The notes beneath the pieces were generated by a model. It had not been told where the DNA came from and did no database searches. It saw nothing but the letters and a program-made list of their open reading frames with translations. Shown here piece after piece: positions 17,614-27,219 of a DNA stretch of 58,908 nt. Source of the stretch: Cognatundibacterium crateris (lineage in GTDB: Bacteria > Pseudomonadota > Gammaproteobacteria > Burkholderiales > Burkholderiaceae_D); contig NZ_JAABOS010000013.1 in NCBI RefSeq assembly GCF_010078235.1, forward strand, positions 3,098-62,005, given 5' to 3'. The stretch's first letter is position 1. Each line of letters starts with the position of its first letter. The translations under genes were made by a program, and so were the position numbers.

Positions 17614-19080
17614 TCAATTATAAGTAATCGAAATAACCTTAGTTTCCTTGACCTTGTTTGGAGTTTCAATCTGTAAAGTGGTCACTCCAGATCCCTTCGG
17701 ACATTTATCTGTTGGTTTTAAAATGACTGTATGTTCAGTTTTTTTGAAATCTATAGTATTGAATGCCGTTATCGTAGTTGGTGATATCGTTGCTGTCACG
17801 TTAGTGCTATCTATAAAACTCAATACAGTACCCGCTGGAAGTTGATAACCATTTCGATCTGAGAGGTATATTTTATAATTTAAATCTCCGCAGGTCGCAC
17901 TTCCAAAGACGACACTCGGTTGCCAGCCTTCAACGGTAGGATTCCAGGACGCACTATTGGTAAAACCAGTATTGGCCGATAAGTTCTCTGAGCCACTCAC
18001 TGCAGTTGCAACCACTCGCACTACAGGTAATTGAGGATTCTGACTGCGCCAAGTGACTGAACAGCTACCATTCTTTGTTAAGCATCTTGCTGTGTCCGCA
18101 AGTCCACCATCACCAACGATAGCACCGCTATCCGCTTTGAATACGATAGGCACGCCATCAGCAACCACACCTCCATTCGCATCTGCTAAATACGCAGTCA
18201 ATTTGTTCTCAATGCCGAAAGCATCAAACCCCTCAACATTGATTTTTTCTACGCCTAAACTAAAGCTGGTTTGGGTCGGAACACCTGTAGTCACGGAGAC
18301 CGTATCTGAGCTTGTTGCGATGCTGGTTCCATCAACTGTCGCACTGACCAAAACAGACGTTGGCTGCGTGCCTGAAGACACGGTTGCAACCACATTTCCA
18401 TTTGAATCAGTCACCCCTGACGTGGTCGCTAAATTCACAGGTGCAGAACTCTTGGCAGTGAAATTAACCTTTTTATTGGCGATACCACCGTTATTGCTAT
18501 CAACAACTTTAAAGGTCAACAATGCAATTTCGGTGCGGCCATTACCACCAGCTCCTTTGATAACGATCGATTTGGTACTTGGACTGGCTGAAACAAAATT
18601 AACAGCAAATGGAATTGCACCTGGGAGTGAACCGACAGAGAAAGTTGCTTTGGCAGAAATTGCCGCAAATCCTGTCCAGGTTGCACTGGCAGTGATGCTT
18701 GCCGCACCCGGATTGCCAGCTTTAATGGCAATTTCAGCGACACCATTTTGGTCCGTCAGTGCAGAACCTGTGCTAGGCGACAAGGTTGCCACATTAGCAT
18801 CATCAACGCCAAACTTCACTACAACGCCTGCCACAGGAGTTCCCGTATTGTTGTAGACCCGTGCCCGGGCGATCAATCCATTTGCATTGTTAATCACGTT
18901 GGTAGGACTGCCGTTACTGTCAAAAAGAGTAACATCCATTTTTCCGGTCTTTGTTGTCTGGCCTGTACCTGGATCGGTGCTGCCAAATGAATTACTTCCA
19001 GATGAGCCGCCGCCACCGCCGCAAGCAGCCAGGAAGGCTGATAAAAACAAACCAGTCAGTAACCGGAGAAACATAGCCAT
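17614..19080 (-). CDS. Lipoprotein with bacterial Ig-like (invasin-type) domains
   Basis: A 488-residue predicted lipoprotein. The start is a lipoprotein signal with lipobox LAAC, then a GGGGGSSGS spacer. The rest is made of beta-rich repeats with the Big_1 flavour (PVAGVVVKFGVDD, ALTDQNGVAEIAIKAG; IANKKVNFTAKS, GVTDSNGNVVATVSSG; VADGVPIVFKAD), giving about three Ig-like modules of 90-110 residues plus a C-terminal part with two cysteines. The family is used for surface display, adhesion or outer-membrane attachment. It sits 66 bases downstream of pilQ, so co-expression with the pilus assembly genes is possible. I chose the ATG at 19080 because it begins the lipoprotein signal. Exact function unknown. 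Confidence 0.75.
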   Translation of the reverse strand: MAMFLRLLTGLFLSAFLAACGGGGGSSGSNSFGSTDPGTGQTTKTGKMDVTLFDSNGSPTNVINNANGLIARARVYNNTGTPVAGVVVKFGVDDANVATLSPSTGSALTDQNGVAEIAIKAGNPGAASITASATWTGFAAISAKATFSVGSLPGAIPFAVNFVSASPSTKSIVIKGAGGNGRTEIALLTFKVVDSNNGGIANKKVNFTAKSSAPVNLATTSGVTDSNGNVVATVSSGTQPTSVLVSATVDGTSIATSSDTVSVTTGVPTQTSFSLGVEKINVEGFDAFGIENKLTAYLADANGGVVADGVPIVFKADSGAIVGDGGLADTARCLTKNGSCSVTWRSQNPQLPVVRVVATAVSGSENLSANTGFTNSASWNPTVEGWQPSVVFGSATCGDLNYKIYLSDRNGYQLPAGTVLSFIDSTNVTATISPTTITAFNTIDFKKTEHTVILKPTDKCPKGSGVTTLQIETPNKVKETKVISITYN

Positions 19081-19146
19081 GGAACACCTGTAGTTGAACA
19101 AATACATGAATTAGATTGTGTCAGTTAAAAAATACCGTGATTTTGC

Positions 19147-21294
19147 TTATTTGTTGCTGAAACGATCCGCCATAATTTTCGGCGTGATAAAAATCAGCAG
19201 CTCCGTTTTATCGTTGGTTTTCCCTGTGCTCTTAAACAGATTTCCAAACAGTGGCAAATCACCAAAAAACGGAACTTTTGTCACATTATCACGTTCGGTC
19301 TGCTGGAAGATACCCCCTAATACCACAGTACCACCATTTTCAACCAAAACCATGGTTTTCACTTCTTTTGTATCGATCGCAAAACCCATCCTGGTTTCCT
19401 GGCCTACGCTATCTTTATGCACTTCCACATCCAGTATCACATTGCCATCAGGCGTGATCTGTGGCGTAACTTCCAGTCGCAAAGTCGCTTTACGGAAGAA
19501 AATCGAGGTCGCACCACTGGCTGTTGCAACTTGATACGGCAACTCTGTACCTTGTTCGATCAGTGCCTTCAACTGATCAGCAGTCACCACGCGTGGGCTG
19601 GAGATAATCTTACCCTTGCCATCTGCTTCCAATGCGGACAATTCCAGATTCAGGAAGCGGTTTGCCGCTGAAGAGAACAGGCTGACCGCTAAACTACCCG
19701 GATTCAAGCCGTTAATACCAGCTGCAGGCAAAGACACAAACTGAGTGTTCGGGATATAACTTTGATCCGTGATCTTCGCCTGGCCAGTCTGCTCACCCAC
19801 GCCGAGGTAATTGCCAGTCAATGCAACCCGTTGATTACCTTGCAACTGGTAACCGACGTCACCCCCACGCAAGCCACGCATGTCAGCAAAGCCTAATTTC
19901 ACACCCAGATTTTTGCTGAACTTATCATCTGCTTCTACAATACGGGCTTCGATCAACACCTGTTTTGATGCGATATCCGTTTTCTGTATCAGCTTTCTGA
20001 CTTCCTCGATCTTGGATGGAATATCAGTAATAAACAGCTGGTTAGTGCGAGGTTCTATCACTGCGCTGCCACGCTTGGACAACAGGCGATTTGTGGAAGA
20101 ACCATCCACACCGAATACTTGTTTGAATGCTTCTGCTTTCTGATAATTCAACTGGAAAGCCTCGGTTTTCAAAGGCTCCAGCTCTGCAATCTGCGCCTTT
20201 TGCTCAAGTTCCAGCTTCTCTTTGGTCAGCAATTCATCTTTAGGGGCAATCCAGATCACATTGCCATTTTTACGCATATCAAGACCCTTGATTTGCATAA
20301 TATTGTCCAGCGCCTGATCCCAAGGTACGTCTTTCAAACGCAAGGTGATTGTGCCGGTCACCGTGTCACTGGCGATCACGTTCAGGCCACTGACCTCAGC
20401 GATAATCTGCAAAATCGCCCGGACTTCGATGTTCTGGAAGTTAAACGAAATTCGCTCACCACGGTAACCCTGGGTGCCCTGCACCAGTTTATTCGGGTCT
20501 TCCTTAATCGGGCGCACCTCGAGCACGAATTGTGTGTCGCTTTGATACGAACTCTGTTCCCACAATCCTTTAGGCTCGATCACCATCTGTACATTCTCGC
20601 CATTTGGTGTTGTGGTGATCGTCTGCACAGGAGAGCCAAAATCCGCGACATCCAGGCGTTTGCGCAGAATTTCCGGCAAAGCGACTTTCAGGAAAGTCAC
20701 CTGTATTTTCTGTCCTTGCTGACGCACATCGACAGCAACCTGATTCAGAGGCAGATCTACGACGACACGGCCTTCACCATTGACGCCGCGACGGAAATCA
20801 ATGTCACGCAAACTTAGTTTGCCTTGTGGAGCCGCATCAGGATTCACTGGCAAGCCTTGTGAATTCACTGCGGTAGCGACACCACCGGAACCATCTATCG
20901 TTACGATGAGGTATTTTCCTTCTATCGTAGCGGCATAGTTGAGCGGCTTGTTGAGATTGAAAATCATGCGGGTACGGCCAGATGCCTCGACCAGCGTGAC
21001 AGTACGCAGATCACCGATATTCACATCCACAGTGCTTTTACCTGTGCCATTCGTGACATCAGGAAAATCCAGTGCAATTCTGGATGGGCTGGCAATCGAG
21101 AAACCCGCGGGCTGCTTGTTCAGCGGATTTTTCATGCCGATCTTGACGACAATATTGGCCCCCTGCTGATTGGTGACCAAAGACTCAATACTGTTCGACT
21201 GAGCAAAAGCCAACTGTGTCAGCCCCATCAGTAACAGGAAACAGGCTTTGACAAACATAGCGCCCCTTTTACTTGTATTTATCAACGCTTTCAT
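19147..21294 (-). CDS. pilQ: Type IV pilus secretin PilQ
   Basis: A 715-residue outer membrane secretin through which the pilus exits. It has a signal peptide (about 1-31, cleavage after AFA), AMIN-type peptidoglycan-binding segments in the N-terminal 250 residues, a secretin N domain (ISFNFQNIEVRAILQIIAE), a NolW-like segment (FQLNYQKAEAFKQVFG) and the C-terminal secretin core (VLIEARIVEADDKFSKNLGVK; VPFFGDLPLFGNLFK). It ends in the usual TELLIFITPKI. The start codon overlaps the pilP stop (ATGA), so the two are translationally coupled. Confidence 0.95.
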   Translation of the reverse strand: MKALINTSKRGAMFVKACFLLLMGLTQLAFAQSNSIESLVTNQQGANIVVKIGMKNPLNKQPAGFSIASPSRIALDFPDVTNGTGKSTVDVNIGDLRTVTLVEASGRTRMIFNLNKPLNYAATIEGKYLIVTIDGSGGVATAVNSQGLPVNPDAAPQGKLSLRDIDFRRGVNGEGRVVVDLPLNQVAVDVRQQGQKIQVTFLKVALPEILRKRLDVADFGSPVQTITTTPNGENVQMVIEPKGLWEQSSYQSDTQFVLEVRPIKEDPNKLVQGTQGYRGERISFNFQNIEVRAILQIIAEVSGLNVIASDTVTGTITLRLKDVPWDQALDNIMQIKGLDMRKNGNVIWIAPKDELLTKEKLELEQKAQIAELEPLKTEAFQLNYQKAEAFKQVFGVDGSSTNRLLSKRGSAVIEPRTNQLFITDIPSKIEEVRKLIQKTDIASKQVLIEARIVEADDKFSKNLGVKLGFADMRGLRGGDVGYQLQGNQRVALTGNYLGVGEQTGQAKITDQSYIPNTQFVSLPAAGINGLNPGSLAVSLFSSAANRFLNLELSALEADGKGKIISSPRVVTADQLKALIEQGTELPYQVATASGATSIFFRKATLRLEVTPQITPDGNVILDVEVHKDSVGQETRMGFAIDTKEVKTMVLVENGGTVVLGGIFQQTERDNVTKVPFFGDLPLFGNLFKSTGKTNDKTELLIFITPKIMADRFSNK

Positions 21295-21830
21295 TTCTGA
21301 CTCCCCTGCAGCTCAAGCTTAACATTACGTTCAACCCATTCTCCTGTTGCATCCTGGACCGTTTCTTTAATCTGGATTTCAACATCGGTAATTTTTGTGA
21401 TCAAGCCAAAATTCTGTCCGATGTAACCACCCTGCTTGGCCTGATACACTTTTTTATCCGACTGTACCAAGCCGATACGGGCTGATTTCTTTTCTATCAC
21501 CCCTACCATTTTCAAGGCATCCAGCGGATAACCTTCCAACTCTTCACGTGGCCTGTCCATATTGGGTCGCAAGCCATTCCCACTGTCGGGCTTCATGCGA
21601 GCCAACACTGCCAGCAATTTTTCCTGATTAAAGGGATCGACTTCCGTTTTCACTTCATAGGAAACAGGCACATAGACTTTAGGCGGATTGAGTTTGGGCG
21701 TGACCAGCTTGGTCTCTTTTTTTACCGACTCCATCCACTCTGTGAGCTCAGATGCGCCATTGTCACCGCAGCCGCTCAGCATCAGTGTTTGCCCCAGCAA
21801 GGCCGTCAAAACTAGAAATTTACGCATCAT
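21291..21830 (-). CDS. pilP: Type IV pilus assembly lipoprotein PilP
   Basis: A 179-residue inner membrane lipoprotein with lipobox LSGC, cysteine near position 21, a low-complexity linker (PKLNPPKVYVPVSY) and a C-terminal beta domain (GYIGQNFGLITKITDVEIQIKE shortened here to its key GQNFG). PilP links the PilN/PilO platform to PilQ across the periplasm. It overlaps both neighbours by four bases (ATGA junctions), typical of this operon. Confidence 0.93.
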   Translation of the reverse strand: MMRKFLVLTALLGQTLMLSGCGDNGASELTEWMESVKKETKLVTPKLNPPKVYVPVSYEVKTEVDPFNQEKLLAVLARMKPDSGNGLRPNMDRPREELEGYPLDALKMVGVIEKKSARIGLVQSDKKVYQAKQGGYIGQNFGLITKITDVEIQIKETVQDATGEWVERNVKLELQGSQK

Positions 21831-22477
21831 TTCTTGGGCGCCTTTTTCAAATTAGCCTGGGCGAGTACTTCATCTTTATCCAGATAGCGGAAAGTTTTCG
21901 CAACGACATCCAGGGTCAGCAAGCCATCCTTGTTCGCAGAAATCGACAGATTATTCAGAGTGACGATACGCGGCAATTTTGCAATATCAGACACGAATTC
22001 TCCCAAATCATGGTAGTTACCTGACAGTTTTACGTCGATAGGCAATTCTGCATAATAGTCTTTGATTACCGGCACGCCAGGTTTAAACGAGTCAAACTGC
22101 AGACCCCGGCCAGCACCAGCCTGGTTAATATCGGACAACAAGGCATCCATCTCTGCCTTACTCGGCAATTGCTTTTCCATGGTCGCCACGTATTGCTGCA
22201 CCAAGGCACGCTGATCTTTCAAGGCATCCAGATTGATCGCCTGCTGCATCTTGTCACGGTACTGCTGCTTGAGACTAAGCTCTTCCTGCTGGCGTGCTTC
22301 GATTTCTTCGGTTTGGCTACTCCAGTAGAAAAACCAGCCCAGACCTAACACCACTGCCAGCACGCCGCATGCCGCAGCCAGCCGCGGCGCGATAGGCCAC
22401 AGCCCCGGATGCAGACCATTCAGGTCCTTAAATTGAGCGCTGATATCATCAAACGCTTCCTGAACATTTATTGCCAT
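21827..22477 (-). CDS. pilO: Type IV pilus alignment protein PilO
   Basis: A 216-residue bitopic inner membrane protein. One hydrophobic segment lies at about 37-54 (AACGVLAVVLGLGWFFYW), followed by a coiled-coil (residues 58-110) and a ferredoxin-like periplasmic domain. PilO pairs with PilN and with PilP to align the inner-membrane motor with the secretin. Its stop overlaps the pilP start, and 43 bases separate it from pilN. Confidence 0.93.
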   Translation of the reverse strand: MAINVQEAFDDISAQFKDLNGLHPGLWPIAPRLAAACGVLAVVLGLGWFFYWSSQTEEIEARQQEELSLKQQYRDKMQQAINLDALKDQRALVQQYVATMEKQLPSKAEMDALLSDINQAGAGRGLQFDSFKPGVPVIKDYYAELPIDVKLSGNYHDLGEFVSDIAKLPRIVTLNNLSISANKDGLLTLDVVAKTFRYLDKDEVLAQANLKKAPKK

Positions 22478-22520
22478 CCCCGACCTTCCAATTCTCTTCG
22501 TTGACTGATGTCATTTACTT

Positions 22521-23138
22521 TCATTTAGCAGGGCCAGGCTTCGCCAGCTCAGCGGCAGAGGCTGGTGCCTCATCTTTCTCACGTGGACGCTTAATGCCTA
22601 CATTCACAGAAAAGTCAGACACTTTTTTTGCATCGCGTCCCTGACCGATGCCAGCGGAATGAATATCGATCAGATCAGGTTTGTACATCCATTCGGATTT
22701 ACTGCCAAGATTACGGATGAACTCCGCCACCCTTTCCTGAGATTGCGCATAGCCATTCACAGTAACACGCTGACCATCCTGCTTCAGAGCACGCAAATAA
22801 ACCCCTTCCGGAGTGTGCTTAACCAGTTCCTGCAAAAGAAAGACTGGCTGATTGCGATCGCCCTGCAAATCCTCAACTGCCTGCTGACGTGCCTTGAGCG
22901 AGTCAATCTCCTGCTTCAGATTGGCAATTTCCTTGATTTTTTCATCCAGGACGGCATTCTCTTTCTTAATGAAATTCACACGGTCGTTCTGGATACCAAT
23001 CTGACGTGCGTTAATCGCACCGACCACCACCGTGATCAACGCACCAACGATGGCAGACAACAACAGCAAAGAATAAAAATCCTTGATCAGCTGTTTGCGC
23101 TTCTCTTCCCTGTGTGGAAGAAGATTAATTTTTATCAT
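22521..23138 (-). CDS. pilN: Type IV pilus alignment protein PilN
   Basis: A 205-residue bitopic inner membrane protein. The conserved cytoplasmic tip INLLPHREEKRK (about 4-15) binds PilM. A membrane span lies at about 25-45, followed by a coiled-coil and a periplasmic domain. It ends with a charged Ala/Lys-rich tail. The start shares one base with the pilM stop (TGATG), implying coupled translation and matched amounts of PilM and PilN. Confidence 0.94.
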   Translation of the reverse strand: MIKINLLPHREEKRKQLIKDFYSLLLLSAIVGALITVVVGAINARQIGIQNDRVNFIKKENAVLDEKIKEIANLKQEIDSLKARQQAVEDLQGDRNQPVFLLQELVKHTPEGVYLRALKQDGQRVTVNGYAQSQERVAEFIRNLGSKSEWMYKPDLIDIHSAGIGQGRDAKKVSDFSVNVGIKRPREKDEAPASAAELAKPGPAK

Positions 23139-24214
23139 CAGCCAAATCTCCGCAAGGCCAGACCACAGGCAACTGTATAGGCTGGCGCATCATTTCTTAA
23201 TGCTTTTTCACTGACGCCGGGCGCCAGCTCCATTCCTTTGAATGGGCTGACTACCGCCGTAGAAATTTTTGTACGCTCCGCCACGATATCCACCAGTCCG
23301 GTTACCACAGCACAGCCACCGGTCAGGAAAATCTGGTCTACCCGCGTATAAAGTGTCGACGTGAAAAAGAACTGGATCGCACGCGTTACTTCCAGCGCCG
23401 CATTTTCCAGGAAGGGCTCCAGCAATTCCATTTCATAACTGTCGGGTAAGTCACCATTTTTCTTCTTAATCTCAGCCTCTTCCTGCGACAATCCATAGTT
23501 GCGCACGATATCCTGCGTCAGCTGACTTCCACCAAACTGCTGCTCTCTTTCGTACACCACCTCACCATTGAGCATGATGTAAATATAGGTACGCTTGGCA
23601 CCAATCTGAAACATCGCGTAAATCTGGTCCCGGCCTTCATTGGCCTGTTTTTCAATCAAACGCTGCATTGCCGAACGCGCCGCGTAAGATTCAATATCCA
23701 TGACTTTCGACTGCAGACCGGCCGCTTCAGCAACAGCAACCCTGTCCTCTACTTTTTCTTTGCGGGAAGCAGCGAGCATGACTTCCACATCTTCCTGGTT
23801 CGCGGCCGGGCCGATCACGCAGAAATCCAGACTCACTTCATCCATAGAAAAGGGAATGTATTGACTCGCTTCAGATTCGACCTGCACCTCGAGTGCCTGA
23901 TCGCTGAGCGTCATCGGAAGGAAAATCTTTTTCGTGATAACCGCTGATGCTGGCATCGCCAGTGCGACATTCTTTGCTGAAGTACCGCTCTTTTTTAACA
24001 GTTTCCGTATCGTGTCCGACACTTGCTCAATATTTTCTATATTCCCATCCAGTACTGCACCTTTAGGTAAAGGTTCAGACGCGTAGCGCTCCAGACGGAA
24101 AGCCTTGTTACTTCCCTCTGAGAGCTCAACCAGCTTGATATCGAAGGAACTGATATCCAGACCGATGAGAGGCGGATTTTTTCTGCCGAGCAGTGAAGCA
24201 AGATCTAAAGCCAA
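23138..24214 (-). CDS. pilM: Type IV pilus actin-like protein PilM
   Basis: A 358-residue cytoplasmic actin-like ATP-binding protein. The nucleotide-binding features PPLIGLDISSFDIKLVEL near the N-terminus and IFLTGGCAVVTGL near the C-terminus are seen. PilM docks on the PilN tip and recruits cytoplasmic pilus components. The frame is open to an ATG at 24328, but the first 38 residues of that form look unlike PilM. A TTG at 24214 has GAGGGG seven bases upstream and gives the family start MALDLASLLGRK. I therefore call TTG as the start. It is the first gene of pilMNOPQ. Confidence 0.9.
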   Translation of the reverse strand: MALDLASLLGRKNPPLIGLDISSFDIKLVELSEGSNKAFRLERYASEPLPKGAVLDGNIENIEQVSDTIRKLLKKSGTSAKNVALAMPASAVITKKIFLPMTLSDQALEVQVESEASQYIPFSMDEVSLDFCVIGPAANQEDVEVMLAASRKEKVEDRVAVAEAAGLQSKVMDIESYAARSAMQRLIEKQANEGRDQIYAMFQIGAKRTYIYIMLNGEVVYEREQQFGGSQLTQDIVRNYGLSQEEAEIKKKNGDLPDSYEMELLEPFLENAALEVTRAIQFFFTSTLYTRVDQIFLTGGCAVVTGLVDIVAERTKISTAVVSPFKGMELAPGVSEKALRNDAPAYTVACGLALRRFG

Positions 24215-24525
24215 GAATATCCCCTCATAAACACGTTGATGTGTGTTTTTTACAAATTGAAACAAAACCACCGGATAAATGTAAATTGCGCAGAAAAAAG
24301 TCTTTAAAAACCGCAATTTACGAAACAATTATCCAAGCTTACATGAAATGCTAGCAATATAGACCGCATTGGTAAAGAATTTCCGCAGAGCAGCCCCCAG
24401 CTACGTTGCCAATTGTCCACGAACGTTTTTCTTTAGCTCACAGAAACATCCTGCAGCAAAGCTGAACGAGAACAGCATCGCCGAGACGTTATAATGCAAA
24501 TTGCCAATCGTTACTGTAAAAATTC
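24215..24525. other. 311-bp divergent intergenic region, pilM / mrcA
   Basis: No gene. It carries a candidate pilM promoter (minus) listed separately and a perfect TATAAT at 24490-24495 on the plus strand, 31 bases before mrcA, with no good -35 at 16-19 bases. The divergent pilM-ponA/mrcA order is common in proteobacteria. Confidence 0.6.
24328..24357 (-). promoter_or_regulatory. Candidate sigma-70 promoter for pilMNOPQ
   Basis: On the minus strand TTGCTA (complement of 24352-24357), 18 bases, then GATAAT (complement of 24328-24333). Four of six and five of six consensus matches. Transcription would start about 105 bases before the pilM TTG. Confidence 0.45.
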
Positions 24526-26838
24526 ATGTCCGCTCAAACAAACACAACTCCGGAAAAAAACATGGTTACTGCACCTGAACAACCACGCTTACTGCGCCGG
24601 ATATTGCTCAATACCCTGTTCATCATCACAGGACTGATCCTTGCAGCTGCGTTAATGATAGGCTTTGCATTGACGATGGCCTACCCCAATCTGCCTGAGC
24701 TTGATTCAATTACCAGTTATAACCCGAAAATGCCCTTGCGCATCTACACGGCAGACCATGTGCTGATTGGCGAATTCGGCGAAGAACGCAGAAATGTGGT
24801 GCGTTTTAATGAGATACCGGATGTGATGAAAAAGGCGGTACTGGCGATAGAAGATGATCGCTTTTACGAGCATGGTGGCGTCGATTATCTGGGCATTGCA
24901 AGGGCTACGCTGCACAATCTGAGCGGTGGCGCGAAACAAGGCGCATCAACCATTACCCAGCAAGTTGCGCGCAATTTTTTCCTTTCCAGCGAGCAAACCT
25001 TCAAGCGTAAGATTTACGAAATTCTGTTGGCCTGGAAGATAGAACAGAACCTGAGCAAGGATCAGATTCTCGAAATTTATATGAATCAGATCTATCTGGG
25101 CCAACGCGCGTATGGCTTTTCTTCCGCTGCCCAGATTTATTTTGGCAAGCAACTTAAAGACATCAGCATTGCCGAAGCAGCCATGTTAGCAGGCTTACCG
25201 AAAGCACCTTCAGCCTACAATCCGGTCGCCAATCCCAAGCGTGCGACGGTGCGCCAGCAATACATTTTGCAACGAATGAAACAACTTGGTTACATAAATG
25301 ATGCGGAATTTGAACAGGCGCGCAACGAAGAACTGGTTACCAAGACCGATAGCAGCGATTTTGGAGTCCATGCTGAATATGTGTCGGAAATGGCACGCAT
25401 GTTGGTTTATGAGCAATTCAAAGAAGAAACCTATACCCGTGGTTTGAATGTATACACCACCATTACCAAGGCCGATCAGGATGCCGCCTATCTGTCCTTG
25501 CGCCGCGGCGTGATGGAATATGAAAAACGGCATGGTTATCGTGGTCCGGAAGCCATCATCAACATCCCATCTGGCAAAGAAGCGGCTGACGAAGCCATCG
25601 AAAAAGAATTAGCCGATCACAGTAACAGCGATGACTTGCTGGTGGCGATGGTGCTCGAAGTGAATCCCAAGCAAGTAAGAGCCGTATTAGCGACTGGCGA
25701 AGAAATTCGCATCGAAGAAGCCGGTCTGAGTTTTGCAGCCAGCGGTCTGTCTGCAAAAGCACCGGCTAACAAGCGCATACAGCGCGGCGCTGTGATACGC
25801 GTTATGCAGGAAGGCAAAAACTGGGTAATCACCCAGATGCCTGAAGTACAGTCGGCTTTTGTCGCAGCAAGTACCGTGGATGGCTCGATTAAAGCCCTGG
25901 TCGGTGGTTTCGATTACAACCTGAATAAATTCAATCATGTGACACAAGCCTGGCGCCAGCCCGGTTCTTCGTTCAAACCCTTTATTTACTCTGCCTCGCT
26001 GGAAAAAGGTCTGTCTCCAGCCACCATTATTAATGATGAACCGCTGAGCTTCGATGCCGGTCAGACCGGTGGTCAGGCCTGGGAACCCAAAAACTATGAT
26101 GGCAAATACGAAGGTCCTATGACTATGCGTAAAGGACTGACCAAATCGAAAAATATGATTTCTATCCGTATCCTGCATCGCATCGGTGCCAAGTATGGCC
26201 AGGAATACACCAACCGCTTCGGTTTCATTCCCGAGAAAAATCCTCCCTACCTGACTCTGGCCTTAGGCGCCGGTGCGGTCACGCCTTTGCAGATGGCGGC
26301 AGGCTACGCGGTGTTCGCCAATGGTGGCTACAAAATCAATCCCTATTTAATTTCTAAAATCACCGATACCAATGGCAAGGTATTGGTACAGGCAGCGCCG
26401 GAAAAAGCCGGTGATGAAAATAACCGAGTGATTGATGAGCGCAATGCCTTCCTGATGGATAGCATGATGAAAGATGTGGTCCGCTTTGGCACCGCGACCA
26501 AGGCAATGTCTTTGAAACGAACTGATCTGGCCGGTAAAACCGGTACGACCAACGACTCGGTCGATGCCTGGTTTGCCGGGTATCAGTCTAAACTGGTGGG
26601 AATCGCCTGGATAGGTTTCGATCAGCCGAAGAACCTCGGAAACAGAGAAACCGGTGGCGGACTGGCCTTGCCGATCTGGATAGGTTATATGCAAAAGGCG
26701 CTCAAAGATATTCCTATCGAAGAGCGCCCTATTCCAAATGGAATTATTTCGGTCAACGGAGATTTCTACTATGCAGAAAATCCACCGGGTACAGCAGTAA
26801 CGGACTTATCTGCAACGACCAAAGTCATCGAAGAGTAA
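24526..26838 (+). CDS. mrcA: Penicillin-binding protein 1A, bifunctional peptidoglycan synthase
   Basis: A 770-residue class A PBP that polymerises glycan strands and cross-links peptides in the periplasm. It has an N-terminal cytoplasmic tail, a membrane anchor at about 26-48, a GT51 glycosyltransferase domain with catalytic Glu109 in IEDDRFYEHGG and the GASTITQQVARN stretch, and an OB-like insert. The transpeptidase domain shows S481-x-x-K484 (PGSSFKPF), S541-K-N543 and K671-T-G673, all intact. Length is in the family range (E. coli 850; shorter forms are common). It is divergent from pilM and converges with cyaY, leaving 6 bases. Confidence 0.95.
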   Translation: MSAQTNTTPEKNMVTAPEQPRLLRRILLNTLFIITGLILAAALMIGFALTMAYPNLPELDSITSYNPKMPLRIYTADHVLIGEFGEERRNVVRFNEIPDVMKKAVLAIEDDRFYEHGGVDYLGIARATLHNLSGGAKQGASTITQQVARNFFLSSEQTFKRKIYEILLAWKIEQNLSKDQILEIYMNQIYLGQRAYGFSSAAQIYFGKQLKDISIAEAAMLAGLPKAPSAYNPVANPKRATVRQQYILQRMKQLGYINDAEFEQARNEELVTKTDSSDFGVHAEYVSEMARMLVYEQFKEETYTRGLNVYTTITKADQDAAYLSLRRGVMEYEKRHGYRGPEAIINIPSGKEAADEAIEKELADHSNSDDLLVAMVLEVNPKQVRAVLATGEEIRIEEAGLSFAASGLSAKAPANKRIQRGAVIRVMQEGKNWVITQMPEVQSAFVAASTVDGSIKALVGGFDYNLNKFNHVTQAWRQPGSSFKPFIYSASLEKGLSPATIINDEPLSFDAGQTGGQAWEPKNYDGKYEGPMTMRKGLTKSKNMISIRILHRIGAKYGQEYTNRFGFIPEKNPPYLTLALGAGAVTPLQMAAGYAVFANGGYKINPYLISKITDTNGKVLVQAAPEKAGDENNRVIDERNAFLMDSMMKDVVRFGTATKAMSLKRTDLAGKTGTTNDSVDAWFAGYQSKLVGIAWIGFDQPKNLGNRETGGGLALPIWIGYMQKALKDIPIEERPIPNGIISVNGDFYYAENPPGTAVTDLSATTKVIEE

Positions 26839-26844
26839 GCAGGC

Positions 26845-27156
26845 TTAAGCGCCTTGTTCCTGCGCCAGCCGGGACAAGGTCGCAAACAATTCTGAGCCAT
26901 CGCGTGTATTGAGCCAGTGTTGACCGTCGTATTTATAATGGAATCCACCGCTACGTGCAGCCAGCCACATTTCCTGCATTGGCGCCTGACTGTTGACGAT
27001 CATTTTTGAGCCGTTCTGCACAAACTCTATCGTGAGTACATTGCCACTGCGTGCGCACTCTACATCGTATAAATCGTCTTCGAAAGCCTGCTCGAACATC
27101 TCTTCCACTTGCTTGAGGCAAGTTTCAGCCAAATCGAGGAATTCGGTTTCAGTCAT
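26845..27156 (-). CDS. cyaY: Iron-sulfur cluster assembly regulator CyaY (frataxin)
   Basis: A 103-residue frataxin-like protein. The acidic first helix (EMFEQAFEDDLYDVEC) is the iron-binding face, and the beta-sheet core shows VLTIEF, NSQAPMQEMWLAA, GFHYKY and WLNTRDGSELF. CyaY binds IscS and modulates iron delivery and desulfurase activity during Fe-S cluster assembly. GGGAG sits six bases before the ATG. It is divergent from lptM, as in many proteobacteria. Confidence 0.95.
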   Translation of the reverse strand: MTETEFLDLAETCLKQVEEMFEQAFEDDLYDVECARSGNVLTIEFVQNGSKMIVNSQAPMQEMWLAARSGGFHYKYDGQHWLNTRDGSELFATLSRLAQEQGA

Positions 27157-27219
27157 GGTACACTCCCGTGGTTTAAATCTTTGAAAACGCCATTTTATAC
27201 GGTGTTAAGGTAAACCAAG

